A stretch of 21,047 bases of DNA from Patescibacteria group bacterium (GTDB lineage: Bacteria; Patescibacteriota; Microgenomatia; UBA10105; UBA927), in the NCBI GenBank assembly GCA_003545435.1, contig DPYI01000008.1, positions 1-21,047 of the forward strand, given 5' to 3'. The notes beneath the pieces are model-generated. The model had not been told where the DNA came from and ran no database searches. It saw only the letters and a program-made list of their open reading frames with translations. Each line of letters begins with the position of its first letter. The stretch's first letter is position 1. The position numbers and the translations under genes are program-made. This document shows positions 1-9,000 of this stretch, one piece after another.

Positions 1-771
1 AAAGCGTCGTTGGTCAACTAAACGATCTTGATTTCCCTGATACGTCGTACCCTTCCATGAGATGACCCCTGTATAGATAGGGTTCGTCAGCATACTATGC
101 ACGAATACCTTCGTGAACTTTTTGTTTGATCGCCTGCGATATCCCATGCTATTTAGCCGTTTTGCAATCTTTTCCAGTGGTTCATGTTCTTCGTCATATA
201 ACGCAAAAGCCTTTTTGACGCACGTTGCATGAGGTTCGTCAGGCCCAAGGGCACCATTCACCTTTTTATACCCAAATGGAGCGTTCCCGCCCGGGTATCC
301 GCCTTTTTCTAATTTTCCCTGCTGGCCCTTCTTTACTTTCTGGGAAAGCGCTTGTGAGTAATTTTTCGCTTTCGCGGCGAGAATATCAAAGAGAAAAATG
401 TCATTCGGAGACGTTTCCTTATCGAGAGTAAGTTTTTCCTGAACAAAATGCCCCACATACCCGCTGTTGTTTATGTGATCCAACAGGTCGACTTTGTCCT
501 TGTCGTTTCTCGTAAACCGGTCGATTTCCTCAAATAAGATATGCTTGATCTCTGGGTGTTGTCCTAAAAATACCCACATCTGCTGATAGTAGATGCGGTC
601 ACGTTTACTGGCGCTTTCCGCGACGACAAACTCTTTGATAATCTTCAGCCCTTTCTTATCTGCATACTCCTGCATGTTTTTGGACTGCATGGGAAGCGTG
701 TGGCCGGTACGCTCCTGATCTTTTGTACTCACGCGCGCGTAGGCAACAGCGAAATTGAGATCTGAAGTCAT
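1..771 (-). CDS. Serine recombinase, C-terminal part outside window
   Basis: The frame is open from an ATG at 771 to the window edge (257 codons), so the protein is truncated by the window, not visibly broken. It should catalyse site-specific DNA integration, excision or inversion through a covalent phosphoserine intermediate. Visible signatures are the N-terminal resolvase motif AYARVSTKDQE at residues 10-20, with Ser15 as the expected nucleophile, and EEIDRFTRND further on. The recombinase domain shows GGYPGGNAPFGYKK around residue 165, and TNPIYTGVISWKG lies near the window end. AAGGAG six bases before the ATG fixes the start. It is the last visible gene of a leftward row starting at 2818, and a structured leader lies just upstream. 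It probably moves the island that carries the helicase-methyltransferase cargo. Whether it is a large serine integrase or a transposon recombinase cannot be decided without the C-terminus. Confidence 0.93.
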   Translation of the reverse strand, partial: MTSDLNFAVAYARVSTKDQERTGHTLPMQSKNMQEYADKKGLKIIKEFVVAESASKRDRIYYQQMWVFLGQHPEIKHILFEEIDRFTRNDKDKVDLLDHINNSGYVGHFVQEKLTLDKETSPNDIFLFDILAAKAKNYSQALSQKVKKGQQGKLEKGGYPGGNAPFGYKKVNGALGPDEPHATCVKKAFALYDEEHEPLEKIAKRLNSMGYRRRSNKKFTKVFVHSMLTNPIYTGVISWKGTTYQGNQDRLVDQRRF

Positions 772-790
772 ATCTATCTCCTTTCCATCT

Positions 791-876
791 AAAAAGGGTC
801 GCCGAGTTGCAACCAGCAAGATCGCTCCTACTGTCTCGACGACCCATTAAAAAAGCGATCAAAAAGCTGGTTGCAA
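791..876 (-). promoter_or_regulatory. Pseudoknot-like leader or recombinase site upstream of the recombinase
   Basis: Two interleaved inverted repeats occur here. Repeat B pairs 807-817 (TTGCAACCAGC) with 866-876, and continues with GATCGCT 820-826 against 854-860. Repeat A pairs 796-806 with 835-845 (GGGTCG.CGAG against CTCG.CGACCC, 10 of 11). In the leftward transcript the order is B5', A5', B3', A3', then UUUUU (795-791), twenty bases before the recombinase ATG. B3' and A3' are directly adjacent, as in an H-type pseudoknot with coaxial stems. A U-tract after the last strand suggests a transcription attenuator. Alternatively this is a DNA recombination or autoregulatory site for the recombinase. 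Confidence 0.6.
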
Positions 877-925
877 TTTTTATTATAAGCGCTTGTCATG
901 CGTTTACAATAAGTCAGTTTCCCGT

Positions 926-1294
926 TTATTTCTTCCCCGATCTTCTCTTAAAAACACCAACAAAGTATTTCGCCGGAGTTTTGGTTATTTTCCCCTCTCT
1001 TTTCGCGATCAACGTGATTGAGAGGCATTCATAAAGAAAATCTGGCTTATTCTCCCGCGCACATTTGAGGTAAAAATTGAGGTTTTTGAGATCGCCTAGT
1101 TTTTCAGCTAACTCTCGGGCATAGTATTTAACCTGCTCCTCTTTCTTTTCAAGGTCAACGTTAACGTTTAACGTAGTAACGTTGTTTGAATTATATTTAT
1201 CAACGTTGTTAACGTTGGAAGAGTTGACGGGGTTTCGGGTCTGAAGGATTTCGCCGACTGATTGAGTTTGGTTTACTCGTGAGCTGATATCCAT
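926..1294 (-). CDS. Unrecognised mobile-element protein with NV-repeat linker
   Basis: A 122-aa protein in the leftward row. The first 45 residues are polar and Asn/Val-rich with repeated NV dipeptides. The rest is charged and probably helical, ending in a basic stretch (KTPAKYFVGVFKRRSGKK). The segment IAKREGKITKTPAKYFVGV is the kind of short motif seen at the ends of some plasmid and phage replication or accessory proteins, but I cannot assign a family. No clear Shine-Dalgarno sequence precedes the ATG at 1294. It lies between the Cys-rich ORF and the recombinase leader. Function unknown. Confidence 0.68.
   Translation of the reverse strand: MDISSRVNQTQSVGEILQTRNPVNSSNVNNVDKYNSNNVTTLNVNVDLEKKEEQVKYYARELAEKLGDLKNLNFYLKCARENKPDFLYECLSITLIAKREGKITKTPAKYFVGVFKRRSGKK
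1157..1216. repeat. Cluster of AACGTT hexamers
   Basis: Five exact copies of the palindromic hexamer AACGTT start at 1157, 1163, 1178, 1202 and 1211, plus one near copy (AACGTA) at 1170, all within 60 bases. They lie inside the 122-aa CDS, where each exact copy encodes Asn-Val with the same two codons. This may be an iteron-like protein-binding array or an expanded codon repeat. Confidence 0.7.
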
Positions 1295-1348
1295 ATCATA
1301 TTTTCTATAAACGGCCGTTTTGATCTGATTTCTTGAAACAAATTAGCC

Positions 1349-1621
1349 TCAATTTCCAAGAGATTTGTCTAAATCCTTGAGCCGTTGGACGAATACTTTT
1401 CTCATCATCTGGCCTTTGGTTGGAAAATACGGAAAAAGAGGGCAAATAGGTGACGTACACTTTATATAGCTATCTTTGAACAGGCCGCAACAGTCCGCAC
1501 AACGAAGGTGTACGCACAGCCGGATCTCACGGTTCTCGTCTAGTTGTTGCTTATATTTTATTTTCTCTCTTTTTGTCATAGGCAGTATCGATAAAGTTAG
1601 TATTTGATTACACACCAGCAT
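1349..1621 (-). CDS. Small Cys-rich zinc-finger-like protein
   Basis: A 90-aa protein with a cysteine pattern C-x4-C-x2-CC...C-x4-C followed by PLFPYFPTKG (residues about 36-70). This resembles short phage and plasmid proteins with a C..C...C....CPL.PYR.G core, which are presumed metal-binding. The ATG at 1621 overlaps the end of the upstream gene by 14 bases and has AAAGGA nine bases before it, inside that gene. This favours translational coupling. An internal ATG at 1579 (MTKREK...) is the alternative start but has no ribosome binding site. The role is unknown, probably nucleic-acid binding. Confidence 0.72.
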   Translation of the reverse strand: MLVCNQILTLSILPMTKREKIKYKQQLDENREIRLCVHLRCADCCGLFKDSYIKCTSPICPLFPYFPTKGQMMRKVFVQRLKDLDKSLGN

Positions 1622-1844
1622 ATACTCGGTCCTTTAATGACCGGATGGCTTCAGCATATGTTTTTGGTTCAACCGAGCCTTTTTTGTTATAAAACTCCTT
1701 CACGGCGATCTTGCAAGCTAACGGATTAGAGAATACGAAAAAACATCGCGGTGAATCCGGAGATCGCCTCATACCAATAAGCTCAATACCCTTTGTGAGA
1801 AAATAGGCCGCCATGTAGAGATCGGGGGTGGGATAGTCAAGCAT
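1608..1844 (-). CDS. DUF5659-like small protein
   Basis: A 78-aa protein starting MLDYPTPDLYMAAYFLTKG. The pattern DLYxAAxxLxKGxxL, then FVFSNP, then a KEFYN segment and a C-terminal AIRSLKDRVY matches what I know of DUF5659, a small domain common in serine-recombinase elements and phages of Gram-positive bacteria. I chose the ATG at 1844 because GGAGA lies 11 bases upstream. A longer form from 1868 has no ribosome binding site. The start overlaps the TGA of the preceding gene (ATGCTTGA), and the end overlaps the next gene, so the three are probably co-translated. Function unknown. Confidence 0.75.
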   Translation of the reverse strand: MLDYPTPDLYMAAYFLTKGIELIGMRRSPDSPRCFFVFSNPLACKIAVKEFYNKKGSVEPKTYAEAIRSLKDRVYAGV

Positions 1845-2034
1845 TATATTTTTTTTCTCCATTTGCATTTAACGTTTGCCGGTCTTCTCGATCGAATTGG
1901 TCGAGTAAATCGAATAACTTTGAAAGTCGTCCAAGCGCATCTTTTGCCTCGTCTGCCTGAAGCTCAAATCCATACTCTTCTCGAAAAAAGTTTGTAAACT
2001 GCGTAGGGTTGTCCGATTGCGTTTTCATATCCAT
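1837..2034 (-). CDS. Small helical accessory protein
   Basis: A 65-aa acidic protein from an ATG at 2034 (MDMKTQSDNPTQFTNFF). The core REEYGFELQADEAKDALGRL is a predicted helix of the type often seen in short ORFs next to mobile-element recombinases. The open frame extends up to 2157, but that would overlap the upstream gene by about 50 bases and add a Pro/Ser-rich unlikely segment, so I prefer the internal start. No good Shine-Dalgarno sequence is seen for either. Function unknown; perhaps a regulatory or partner protein. Confidence 0.6.
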   Translation of the reverse strand: MDMKTQSDNPTQFTNFFREEYGFELQADEAKDALGRLSKLFDLLDQFDREDRQTLNANGEKKYNA

Positions 2035-2104
2035 GCTCTGGGTTGAGTATGAATCAAGTGTTTTGGGGTGTGATAGGAGGCGGAATTGGGGAGTTATTGG
2101 GGAA

Positions 2105-2818
2105 TTAAAACAACGTATTTCCTTCAAGCAGTTTATATCCCTTTCCTGTTGAAACAATCAATTTAGTCAGTTTTCCCTTCATTCGCAATCTTTCTTTCAC
2201 GTCTTTGATATTCTCATACACCAAGTGTTTATTTCTTATAAGGCTCACAGACGCGGGACTTTCGTAAACATCCGAGCTTCTGTAGTAAATGATTTCCTGT
2301 AATGTTAATTCATGTTTTGGATTTTTCATAAACGCTTTTAGAAGGTGGAACAATCCTCTGCTGGGAGTAAGCCGGGTTGAGTTATCCAAACAGTAGGCCT
2401 CTCCGGTATTGAGATTAAGACTAAATACTCCGTAATTGAGTACATCTCCACTGAGGATATCCCGTACCCATTGATAGCATTTTTTAAGTAGGGGTTTGTT
2501 TATTATTTTGGTTAACGCAAACCAGGACTCATTTTCGTCAGGCCCAATGTCCGAGGAGATCACTTTGTTTTTAGTCAACTCTTCGATTAGTTGATAATCT
2601 GGAGTATCAAAAACGCTCTTTGGAATCCTGACCGGAGTATCTGAATGTAGCGAGTAGTATTCTTTAAAATATTCTGATATTGACGATTCAAGGAGCGAAA
2701 GCGGGACTTTTATCTTATCTCCGAGCATTTCCTGATCAAGTAAAATTGCCTTCAGAACGCTCAATGCTGATTTTTCAGATAATAAGGCTCTAATGTCGTA
2801 TGGAATATTCATTTTCAT
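2105..2818 (-). CDS. Putative winged-helix transcriptional regulator
   Basis: A 237-aa protein. Residues 1-130 are helical with no recognised domain. Residues about 150-230 resemble the OmpR-type winged helix: LTPSRGLFHLLKAFMKNP, a second helix LTLQEII, the recognition-helix-like IKDVKERLRMKGKL and the closing hairpin LIVSTGKGYKLL. The ending IxTxxGxGYxL is characteristic of that fold, so DNA binding is likely. There is no phospho-receiver domain. AAGGAG precedes the ATG by five bases. It is divergent, 81 bases from the helicase-methyltransferase operon, so it is well placed to control both that operon and the leftward mobility genes. The regulatory target is inference. Confidence 0.72.
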   Translation of the reverse strand: MKMNIPYDIRALLSEKSALSVLKAILLDQEMLGDKIKVPLSLLESSISEYFKEYYSLHSDTPVRIPKSVFDTPDYQLIEELTKNKVISSDIGPDENESWFALTKIINKPLLKKCYQWVRDILSGDVLNYGVFSLNLNTGEAYCLDNSTRLTPSRGLFHLLKAFMKNPKHELTLQEIIYYRSSDVYESPASVSLIRNKHLVYENIKDVKERLRMKGKLTKLIVSTGKGYKLLEGNTLF

Positions 2819-2899
2819 CTCGCTCCTTACTCACCTAATTCTATCAAAAAGTAGTATAATTCTGCTAAACAAGCGATGAAGATGTAAACAGAACCGTAT
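2819..2899. promoter_or_regulatory. Divergent promoter region of regulator and defence operon
   Basis: An 81-base intergenic region. On the + strand TATAAT at 2855-2860 is a good -10 box, about 40 bases before the helicase ATG. No convincing -35 is seen. The rightward leader contains a tiny upstream frame, ATGAAGATGTAA at 2876-2887, and no Shine-Dalgarno sequence. Leftward, AAGGAG serves the regulator. Confidence 0.5.
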
Positions 2900-5800
2900 A
2901 TGTATACTCCGAATAAATCAATCATTGATAACGATAAAATAAAACTCTTCAGCGAGCTAAAAAACATTCTCAATGACCAACCCAGCCATTTTGATGTTGC
3001 GACCGGCTATTTTAATGTTGGAGGCTTCGAGTTAATTGCCCACGAGATACAGGGAGTTAAGCAATTCCGGCTTCTTTTAGGTCATTCTCCGGTCGTTGAT
3101 GACAAAGTAAAACCGGACTTATTTGAACCAGTCGCTTTTTATAAAACAAATCTTAAAGAAGATCTCGAGAATGAGGAGTTTACGTCCACAAAGTCGCAGA
3201 CGGTCAAGGAGCTTATAGCCTTCCTAGAAAAGCGGGGTGTTGAAGTTAAACTTCTGGAACGGCCATTCTTACATGGCAAAGCGTATATTTTTGACGATTT
3301 AGCTATCATTGGCTCGAGCAACTTTACCTATTCCGGTCTTGCCGGAAACACAGAACTAAATGCGGTACTCATTGATCCTCATCCCGTGTATGTCAAAAAG
3401 GAATGGTTTGATAAGTTTTGGGAGAAAGCCTGGGATTTTAAGGCAGAACTCATTGAGATATTAAAAAGCTCTAAGTTGGGTACGAGAGAATATACGCCGT
3501 ATGAAATCTATATAAAAGCTCTGTACGAGCTTCAACGAAAAGACCTAGAGCCGACAAATGTCCCTAAAAGCGATAGTTTGCCGGATAGCGTCGTTAATTT
3601 AGCAACATTTCAGGAAGACGCGGTGAATCGCGTGTATTCTTCACTGACCAACTACAACGGCGTATTGGTTGCTGACTCCGTCGGTTTAGGGAAAACATGG
3701 ATAGCTAAAAAAGTCATTGAGGATTTCGGGTTCTACAGACGGCGAAAGTTTCTCGTTATATGTCCTGCCCAACTTCATCGTATGTGGCAGGTGGAGCTCA
3801 AGGATTTAGGGGTTTCCGAAAACATCATCCATCAGGAATATCTGGGCGGAGAAGGTTTAGACATCATCGATCTGGAGAAACGCCATCAGATAAAACTGGC
3901 TGATATTTCGCTCATAGTCATTGATGAATCGCATAACTTCCGTAACCCCATATCAAATCGTTATGAGAATCTTTTTTCCCTTATAGAAAAAATCCGTTCG
4001 TATGGCAAAACTCTAAAAGTTATCCTCATGACCGCAACTCCGATGAATAACACGATCTGGGATTTCTATTTTCAGCTTATGCTTATAGGCCAGAACAATA
4101 AACGTATGTTTATTAAACAGGGTATATTTGACCTCCAAAAAGAGTTTAGTAAGGCCCAAAAGGGCAACACCAATCATATAAACGATGTCTTACAGTCAAT
4201 TTCTATCCGTAGGACGCGTCAGTATATCAAAGAAAATTATCATGATGCGAAGTTCAAAACCGAATCCGGTGAATACAGAAAAATCGTGTTTCCTGAACGG
4301 AAGCTCGAAGAAGTACATTATTCTCTGGACAAAGCCTATGACGGTTTGTACGCCGAAATTTCACGAAAGATTGATGCTGATCTCACTCTTGCTTATTACA
4401 AACTTTCCGATTATAAAATCTCCGAGAAAAAAGACATGGTGGAAGTGCAGAGAGGTGTGGCTCTTGCCGGTATTTTCCAAACAGTGCTTCTCAAGCGATT
4501 AGAGAGTTCTGTCGAGGCCTTTCGTAAAAGCGTCAGAAGCCATAAAGAGTTTTTACTAGAGTTTAAGAAAGTTGTTCAAAAAGGGAAGATACTCCGCAAA
4601 AAGTTTTTCGAAAAATACATTAATAGTCTGGATGAGTCAATCGAAGAAGTGGAAGGTCTGGGCGAGTTTGGCAAGAATCTGGAAGATATAGACCTAAAGG
4701 ACTACGACAAGGAAAAATTGTTTATCGATATTGACCAAGACATCGCTGTTTTTTCAAGTATCTATGAAGACATAAAAAATATCGACGAAAGTCAGGATGC
4801 AAAACTTATTAAGTTTAAGGAGCATTTACTTCAAAATCTCAAACATGAAAAGGCGGTTATCTTTTCCTATTACTCCGACACGGTTCGCTATGTGTCCCAA
4901 GCGTTAAATAACGATGCTGATTTTATGAAGAAGTTCGGTAAAAAAATTGCGTTCGTTACCGGTAGCAATTCGGCAAGCGAACGACAAACTCTTCTTGAAG
5001 ATTTTTTGAATGGAACATTGGATGTCATTATTTCGACGGATATTCTTTCAGAGGGACAAAACCTACAAAAAGCAAAAACTATGACGAATTATGATTTACA
5101 TTGGAATCCGGTCAGGATGATTCAACGGGCAGGAAGAATTGACCGCATTGGATCACCATTTAAGGAAATTACGATTTATAATTTTTATCCGGAAGATGAG
5201 CTGGAATCACTCCTTGACCTTGTAGAAACGTTACATAAGAAAATCATGATGATAAATGACACCATTGGTCTGGACGCTTCCGTCCTAGGCGAACAGATTA
5301 ACCCGAAAGTATTTGGCATCATCCGCGATTTGAAAAGTGATGAGGAAGAAACAAAAGATAAAACAGTCGAGCTACTGGAAGCAGAACAATTCGGAGGCGG
5401 AGAACTTTTCTTTCAACCTCTGAAAAATTTCGGATTAGACAAACTTCCTGCATTTGCTGACGGATTACCTCATGGTATCCAAAGCGGATTACGGAGAGGC
5501 TATCGGGGAATATTCTTTTATTTTCAGTACACCGAGGAATATCATTTCTGGTACCTGTACGATTTGATTGATAAGGATTTTAAGACCAACAAAACAGAAA
5601 TTTTGGAGTTTATCACCTGTAAGCAGGATGAACGGCGCGTTGTTCCCGACGATTTCGATGTGTATTCGGCATATAAGGATGTACAAAATCGTATTGGAGA
5701 ACTTTTTAATGAAACGCGATTTGAGGTAGAAATGCGTACGCCCTCCGGTACGAAGGAAAAATTTTTAATAGACATGCGTGACGAATTAGAGCATATAAAG

Positions 5801-6067
5801 ACAGAGGTTTTATTTGAGGAAGATCACAAGGAAAGAGCAAAAATAGAGGAAATAGTGACTAAAATCAACGAAGTGAATTTTACAAAGAAGCGCTTGCAGT
5901 ATTTGAGGCGCTTTTGGCAGTCATACAAGAAAACACATCAAAACTGGCGTAAGCTTGTAGCACAGATCGGTACGTTTTTATCAGACAAGGTTGAAACTCC
6001 GACGGAAATTATTGAGGAATTTAACGAAAAGAAACTAAAACTTATTTGTGTAGACTTTATTTCGTGA
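2900..6067 (+). CDS. PLD nuclease-SNF2 helicase fusion protein
   Basis: A 1055-aa protein that probably cuts DNA after ATP-driven translocation. The N-terminal domain carries a complete phospholipase D HKD motif: H125, K127, D132, G138 and N141. The superfamily 2 helicase core follows: Walker A GLGKT 262-266, DESH box 342-345, MTATP around 377, and the second lobe with STDILSEGQNLQ and QRAGRIDRIG from 742. The remaining about 300 residues are charged and partly coiled. PLD nucleases joined to helicases are known from restriction systems of the NgoAVII/CglI kind, and separate PLD and SNF2 proteins from DISARM. The stop lies three bases before the methyltransferase ATG, so both are one transcript. 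No Shine-Dalgarno sequence is seen before the ATG. One HKD copy means the active nuclease would have to dimerise. Confidence 0.92.
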   Translation: MYTPNKSIIDNDKIKLFSELKNILNDQPSHFDVATGYFNVGGFELIAHEIQGVKQFRLLLGHSPVVDDKVKPDLFEPVAFYKTNLKEDLENEEFTSTKSQTVKELIAFLEKRGVEVKLLERPFLHGKAYIFDDLAIIGSSNFTYSGLAGNTELNAVLIDPHPVYVKKEWFDKFWEKAWDFKAELIEILKSSKLGTREYTPYEIYIKALYELQRKDLEPTNVPKSDSLPDSVVNLATFQEDAVNRVYSSLTNYNGVLVADSVGLGKTWIAKKVIEDFGFYRRRKFLVICPAQLHRMWQVELKDLGVSENIIHQEYLGGEGLDIIDLEKRHQIKLADISLIVIDESHNFRNPISNRYENLFSLIEKIRSYGKTLKVILMTATPMNNTIWDFYFQLMLIGQNNKRMFIKQGIFDLQKEFSKAQKGNTNHINDVLQSISIRRTRQYIKENYHDAKFKTESGEYRKIVFPERKLEEVHYSLDKAYDGLYAEISRKIDADLTLAYYKLSDYKISEKKDMVEVQRGVALAGIFQTVLLKRLESSVEAFRKSVRSHKEFLLEFKKVVQKGKILRKKFFEKYINSLDESIEEVEGLGEFGKNLEDIDLKDYDKEKLFIDIDQDIAVFSSIYEDIKNIDESQDAKLIKFKEHLLQNLKHEKAVIFSYYSDTVRYVSQALNNDADFMKKFGKKIAFVTGSNSASERQTLLEDFLNGTLDVIISTDILSEGQNLQKAKTMTNYDLHWNPVRMIQRAGRIDRIGSPFKEITIYNFYPEDELESLLDLVETLHKKIMMINDTIGLDASVLGEQINPKVFGIIRDLKSDEEETKDKTVELLEAEQFGGGELFFQPLKNFGLDKLPAFADGLPHGIQSGLRRGYRGIFFYFQYTEEYHFWYLYDLIDKDFKTNKTEILEFITCKQDERRVVPDDFDVYSAYKDVQNRIGELFNETRFEVEMRTPSGTKEKFLIDMRDELEHIKTEVLFEEDHKERAKIEEIVTKINEVNFTKKRLQYLRRFWQSYKKTHQNWRKLVAQIGTFLSDKVETPTEIIEEFNEKKLKLICVDFIS

Positions 6068-6070
6068 AAC

Positions 6071-9000
6071 ATGAGATCACAACTAAATTTAGACGAGTTT
6101 ATTCCGGCCATGGACACACCGGAGGCGGTGTATACATTATTTGACTCCTTAGGATATAAGGTTCTTGACTCTCATCTCAAAACGAGCCCTTCTGTTTATA
6201 ACCTGCCTCTCAAAGAGGCCGCACTGGTAGAGAAAATTTACGCCGTTGCCAATTACGATCGGCGTTTTCAAATACTTCTTTTTAAACTCAAAGAAGATAG
6301 CAAGGAAGCTATCCGGACAATACCGGAAAAAATACTACGTGAGGTTGACTACCCTTTTATTATTTTTACACCAGATTATAAAACATATACATTTACTCTT
6401 GTTGAAAAAGTCCGTGAGGGACCCGGAGAGTTTAAACGGAAACTTACTAAACTTATCGTTGATAGATTTAATACTTATTACACTGATAAAGATGTTATTT
6501 CTAATTTTTCCCTTCAAGCAGAATCTACTAATCCATTGGAAATATTCAAAACTATACAGAAAGCAATGTCTGTTGAGCGTGTAACTGAAAAGTTTTTCAA
6601 AGAGTATAAAGAAGTATTCTTTTATCTAAAATCAAGGTTTGCCAAGCAGGTTAACGATACAAGATTGGGTCATGATTTTACTCAACAGTTAATGAACCGC
6701 GTAATGTTCCTATATTTTATTGCTAAGAAAAGATGGATTAGTGACGATATTCATTTCTTGAAGAATTTTTGGACTACATATACTAAGTCAAAGAAACTAA
6801 AAAATTCTTTCTACTCTGAATGGTTATCTGTTTTGTTTTTTGAGGCGTTTAATAATAAATTTTTCCCTAAGAGCTACTTTTCTAAAGAATTAAATTCTAT
6901 GCTCCAACTATCACCCTACTTAAACGGAGGTTTATTTACTGAGCAACGTTTAGATAGTGTCGGCATTATAGTTTTAGATGATGATTTCTTAAAGATTTAT
7001 AACTTCTTTAATCGCTATAATTTTACTATCCGTGAAGATCTTCCTCTTGAAGAAGAAGTTGCTGTAGACCCGGAAATGATTGGTAAAGTATATGAAAGCT
7101 TGGTTAATCTATCAGAATCTTCTGACGAACGCGGTGATGCAGGAATTTTCTATACTCCTAGAGCGGAAATTGATTTTATGTGTAGGCTAAGCCTTGTCGA
7201 GTATTTAGATCAGCATATAGCACCAACCCCCTCTAAAGATGATATTTATAAACTTGTTTTTGCAAAGTCAGAGAGTGAATCAATGGAAGCAATTGAACAT
7301 CTAAAGGTTTCCGCTGGTTGGCCTAATTTTTTGGAAGAAACTCTAGATAACTTATCTGTAGTTGATCCAGCTGTAGGTAGTGGTTCTTTTTTAGTCGGGA
7401 TGCTTATGGTTTTATCCGAGCTTTATAAATTAATTTATAGAGACGTCGGTCGAAATATCGATGATTTTGAAATTAAGAAGCAAATAATCGGCAGAAGTCT
7501 TTACGGGATTGATGTTATGGAATGGGCCGTGCATGTTTGTGAGCTTCGTCTTTGGCTCCAGCTGGTTGTGGAAGCAGATATTCCCCTAAATGAAAGGAAA
7601 ACTAGTCCTTTGTTGCCAAATCTTACATTTAAGATACGCCAGGGAGATAGTTTAGTTGAGGAAGTCGGAGGAGTAAATCTTTCAATGAGAAACAGGAGCG
7701 CATTAAATTCAGTTATAAAACGGAAAATTACAATATTAAAACAAGCAAAGTATGATTATTTTTATAACAATCGTTCCTCAAAATATTATCAGTCAGAAGC
7801 TCTTTTGAAACAAGAAGAACAATTGATTTTTCAAATGATTCTTGACGAAAGAATAATGCAGATTAGAAATGAAATTATTGATCTGGAAAATATACGTAAG
7901 CAAGAGACTCTATCATTACCCGGCATGGAAGTTAAAAAAAGCACAGAACAAAAGGATTTATTTGAAGAAAGTAATAAAAAGTTGAAAGAAACTAAGGCGT
8001 CAGAAATAGAGTTTATTTCTGAATTAAGAAAAAATATTAAAACCAATAAGCCTTTTATTTGGGATATAGATTTTGTAGAGATATTTGCAGATGAAAATGA
8101 GAGGGGTTTTGATATAGTAATTGGTAATCCTCCTTATGTACGGCAAGAAAAAATATCTGATCCGAGGCTTCCTAAAGAAAAAGTAACGATAGAAAATAAG
8201 AAGGAATACAAGGAAAAATTAATACAGTCTGTTCGAGCTCGATTCCCTTGGATGAGCACTCTTAACAAAAAATCCGATTTGTATGTTTACTTCTTTTTTC
8301 ATGGTTTATCATTGCTTAATTCCTTAGGTACATTATGTTTCATTACTTCTAATTCATGGCTTGACGTGGGGTATGGTGCAAATTTACAGGATTTTTTACT
8401 TGAACATGTACAGGTAAAAGCAATTTTTGATAATCAGGCAAAACGGAGTTTTAAATCCGCTGATGTAAATACAGTTATCACACTATTGGGTTCGCCGGAC
8501 AAACATGAGAATACGCATTCCGGAAATAGAGTTAAATTCGTCATGTTTAAAAGGTCTTTTGATGAAGTTGTTAACACTTCTAATCTTATAAGGATAGACA
8601 ATGCGTTACATATTTTGTCCGATAGTAATTTAAGAGTTTTTCCCGCAACCCAATATGAATTAATGAGAGATGGATGGGAGTATCCAGACACTACCCCCGA
8701 ATCTCAAAAGGAATCATACACTTTTAGTGTAGGAAAATACGCAGGTAATAAATGGGGTGGAAAATTTTTAAGAGCTCCTGATATTTACTTTACTTGTTTA
8801 GCAAGACAAAACGGACATGAAGTATTACTTGGAAGCTTATTTGACGGTGAGAGATATCTTAATACAGGTGGAGCCGATGGTTTTTTTATTTTAACAGATG
8901 TCAAAAAGATTGACGATACATATTCTGAAATTACAAACACATCTATAGAGGGTAAAAAAAACGGTTATCCAAAATTTCGTATAGAAAATAAGTACCTTAA

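Noticed and set aside
225..862. Short ORFs opposite the recombinase
   Set aside because: They are shadows of the continuous recombinase frame on the minus strand.
2035..2157. N-terminal extension of the small helical protein to 2157
   Set aside because: It would overlap the regulator gene by about 50 bases and adds a segment with no domain-like character.
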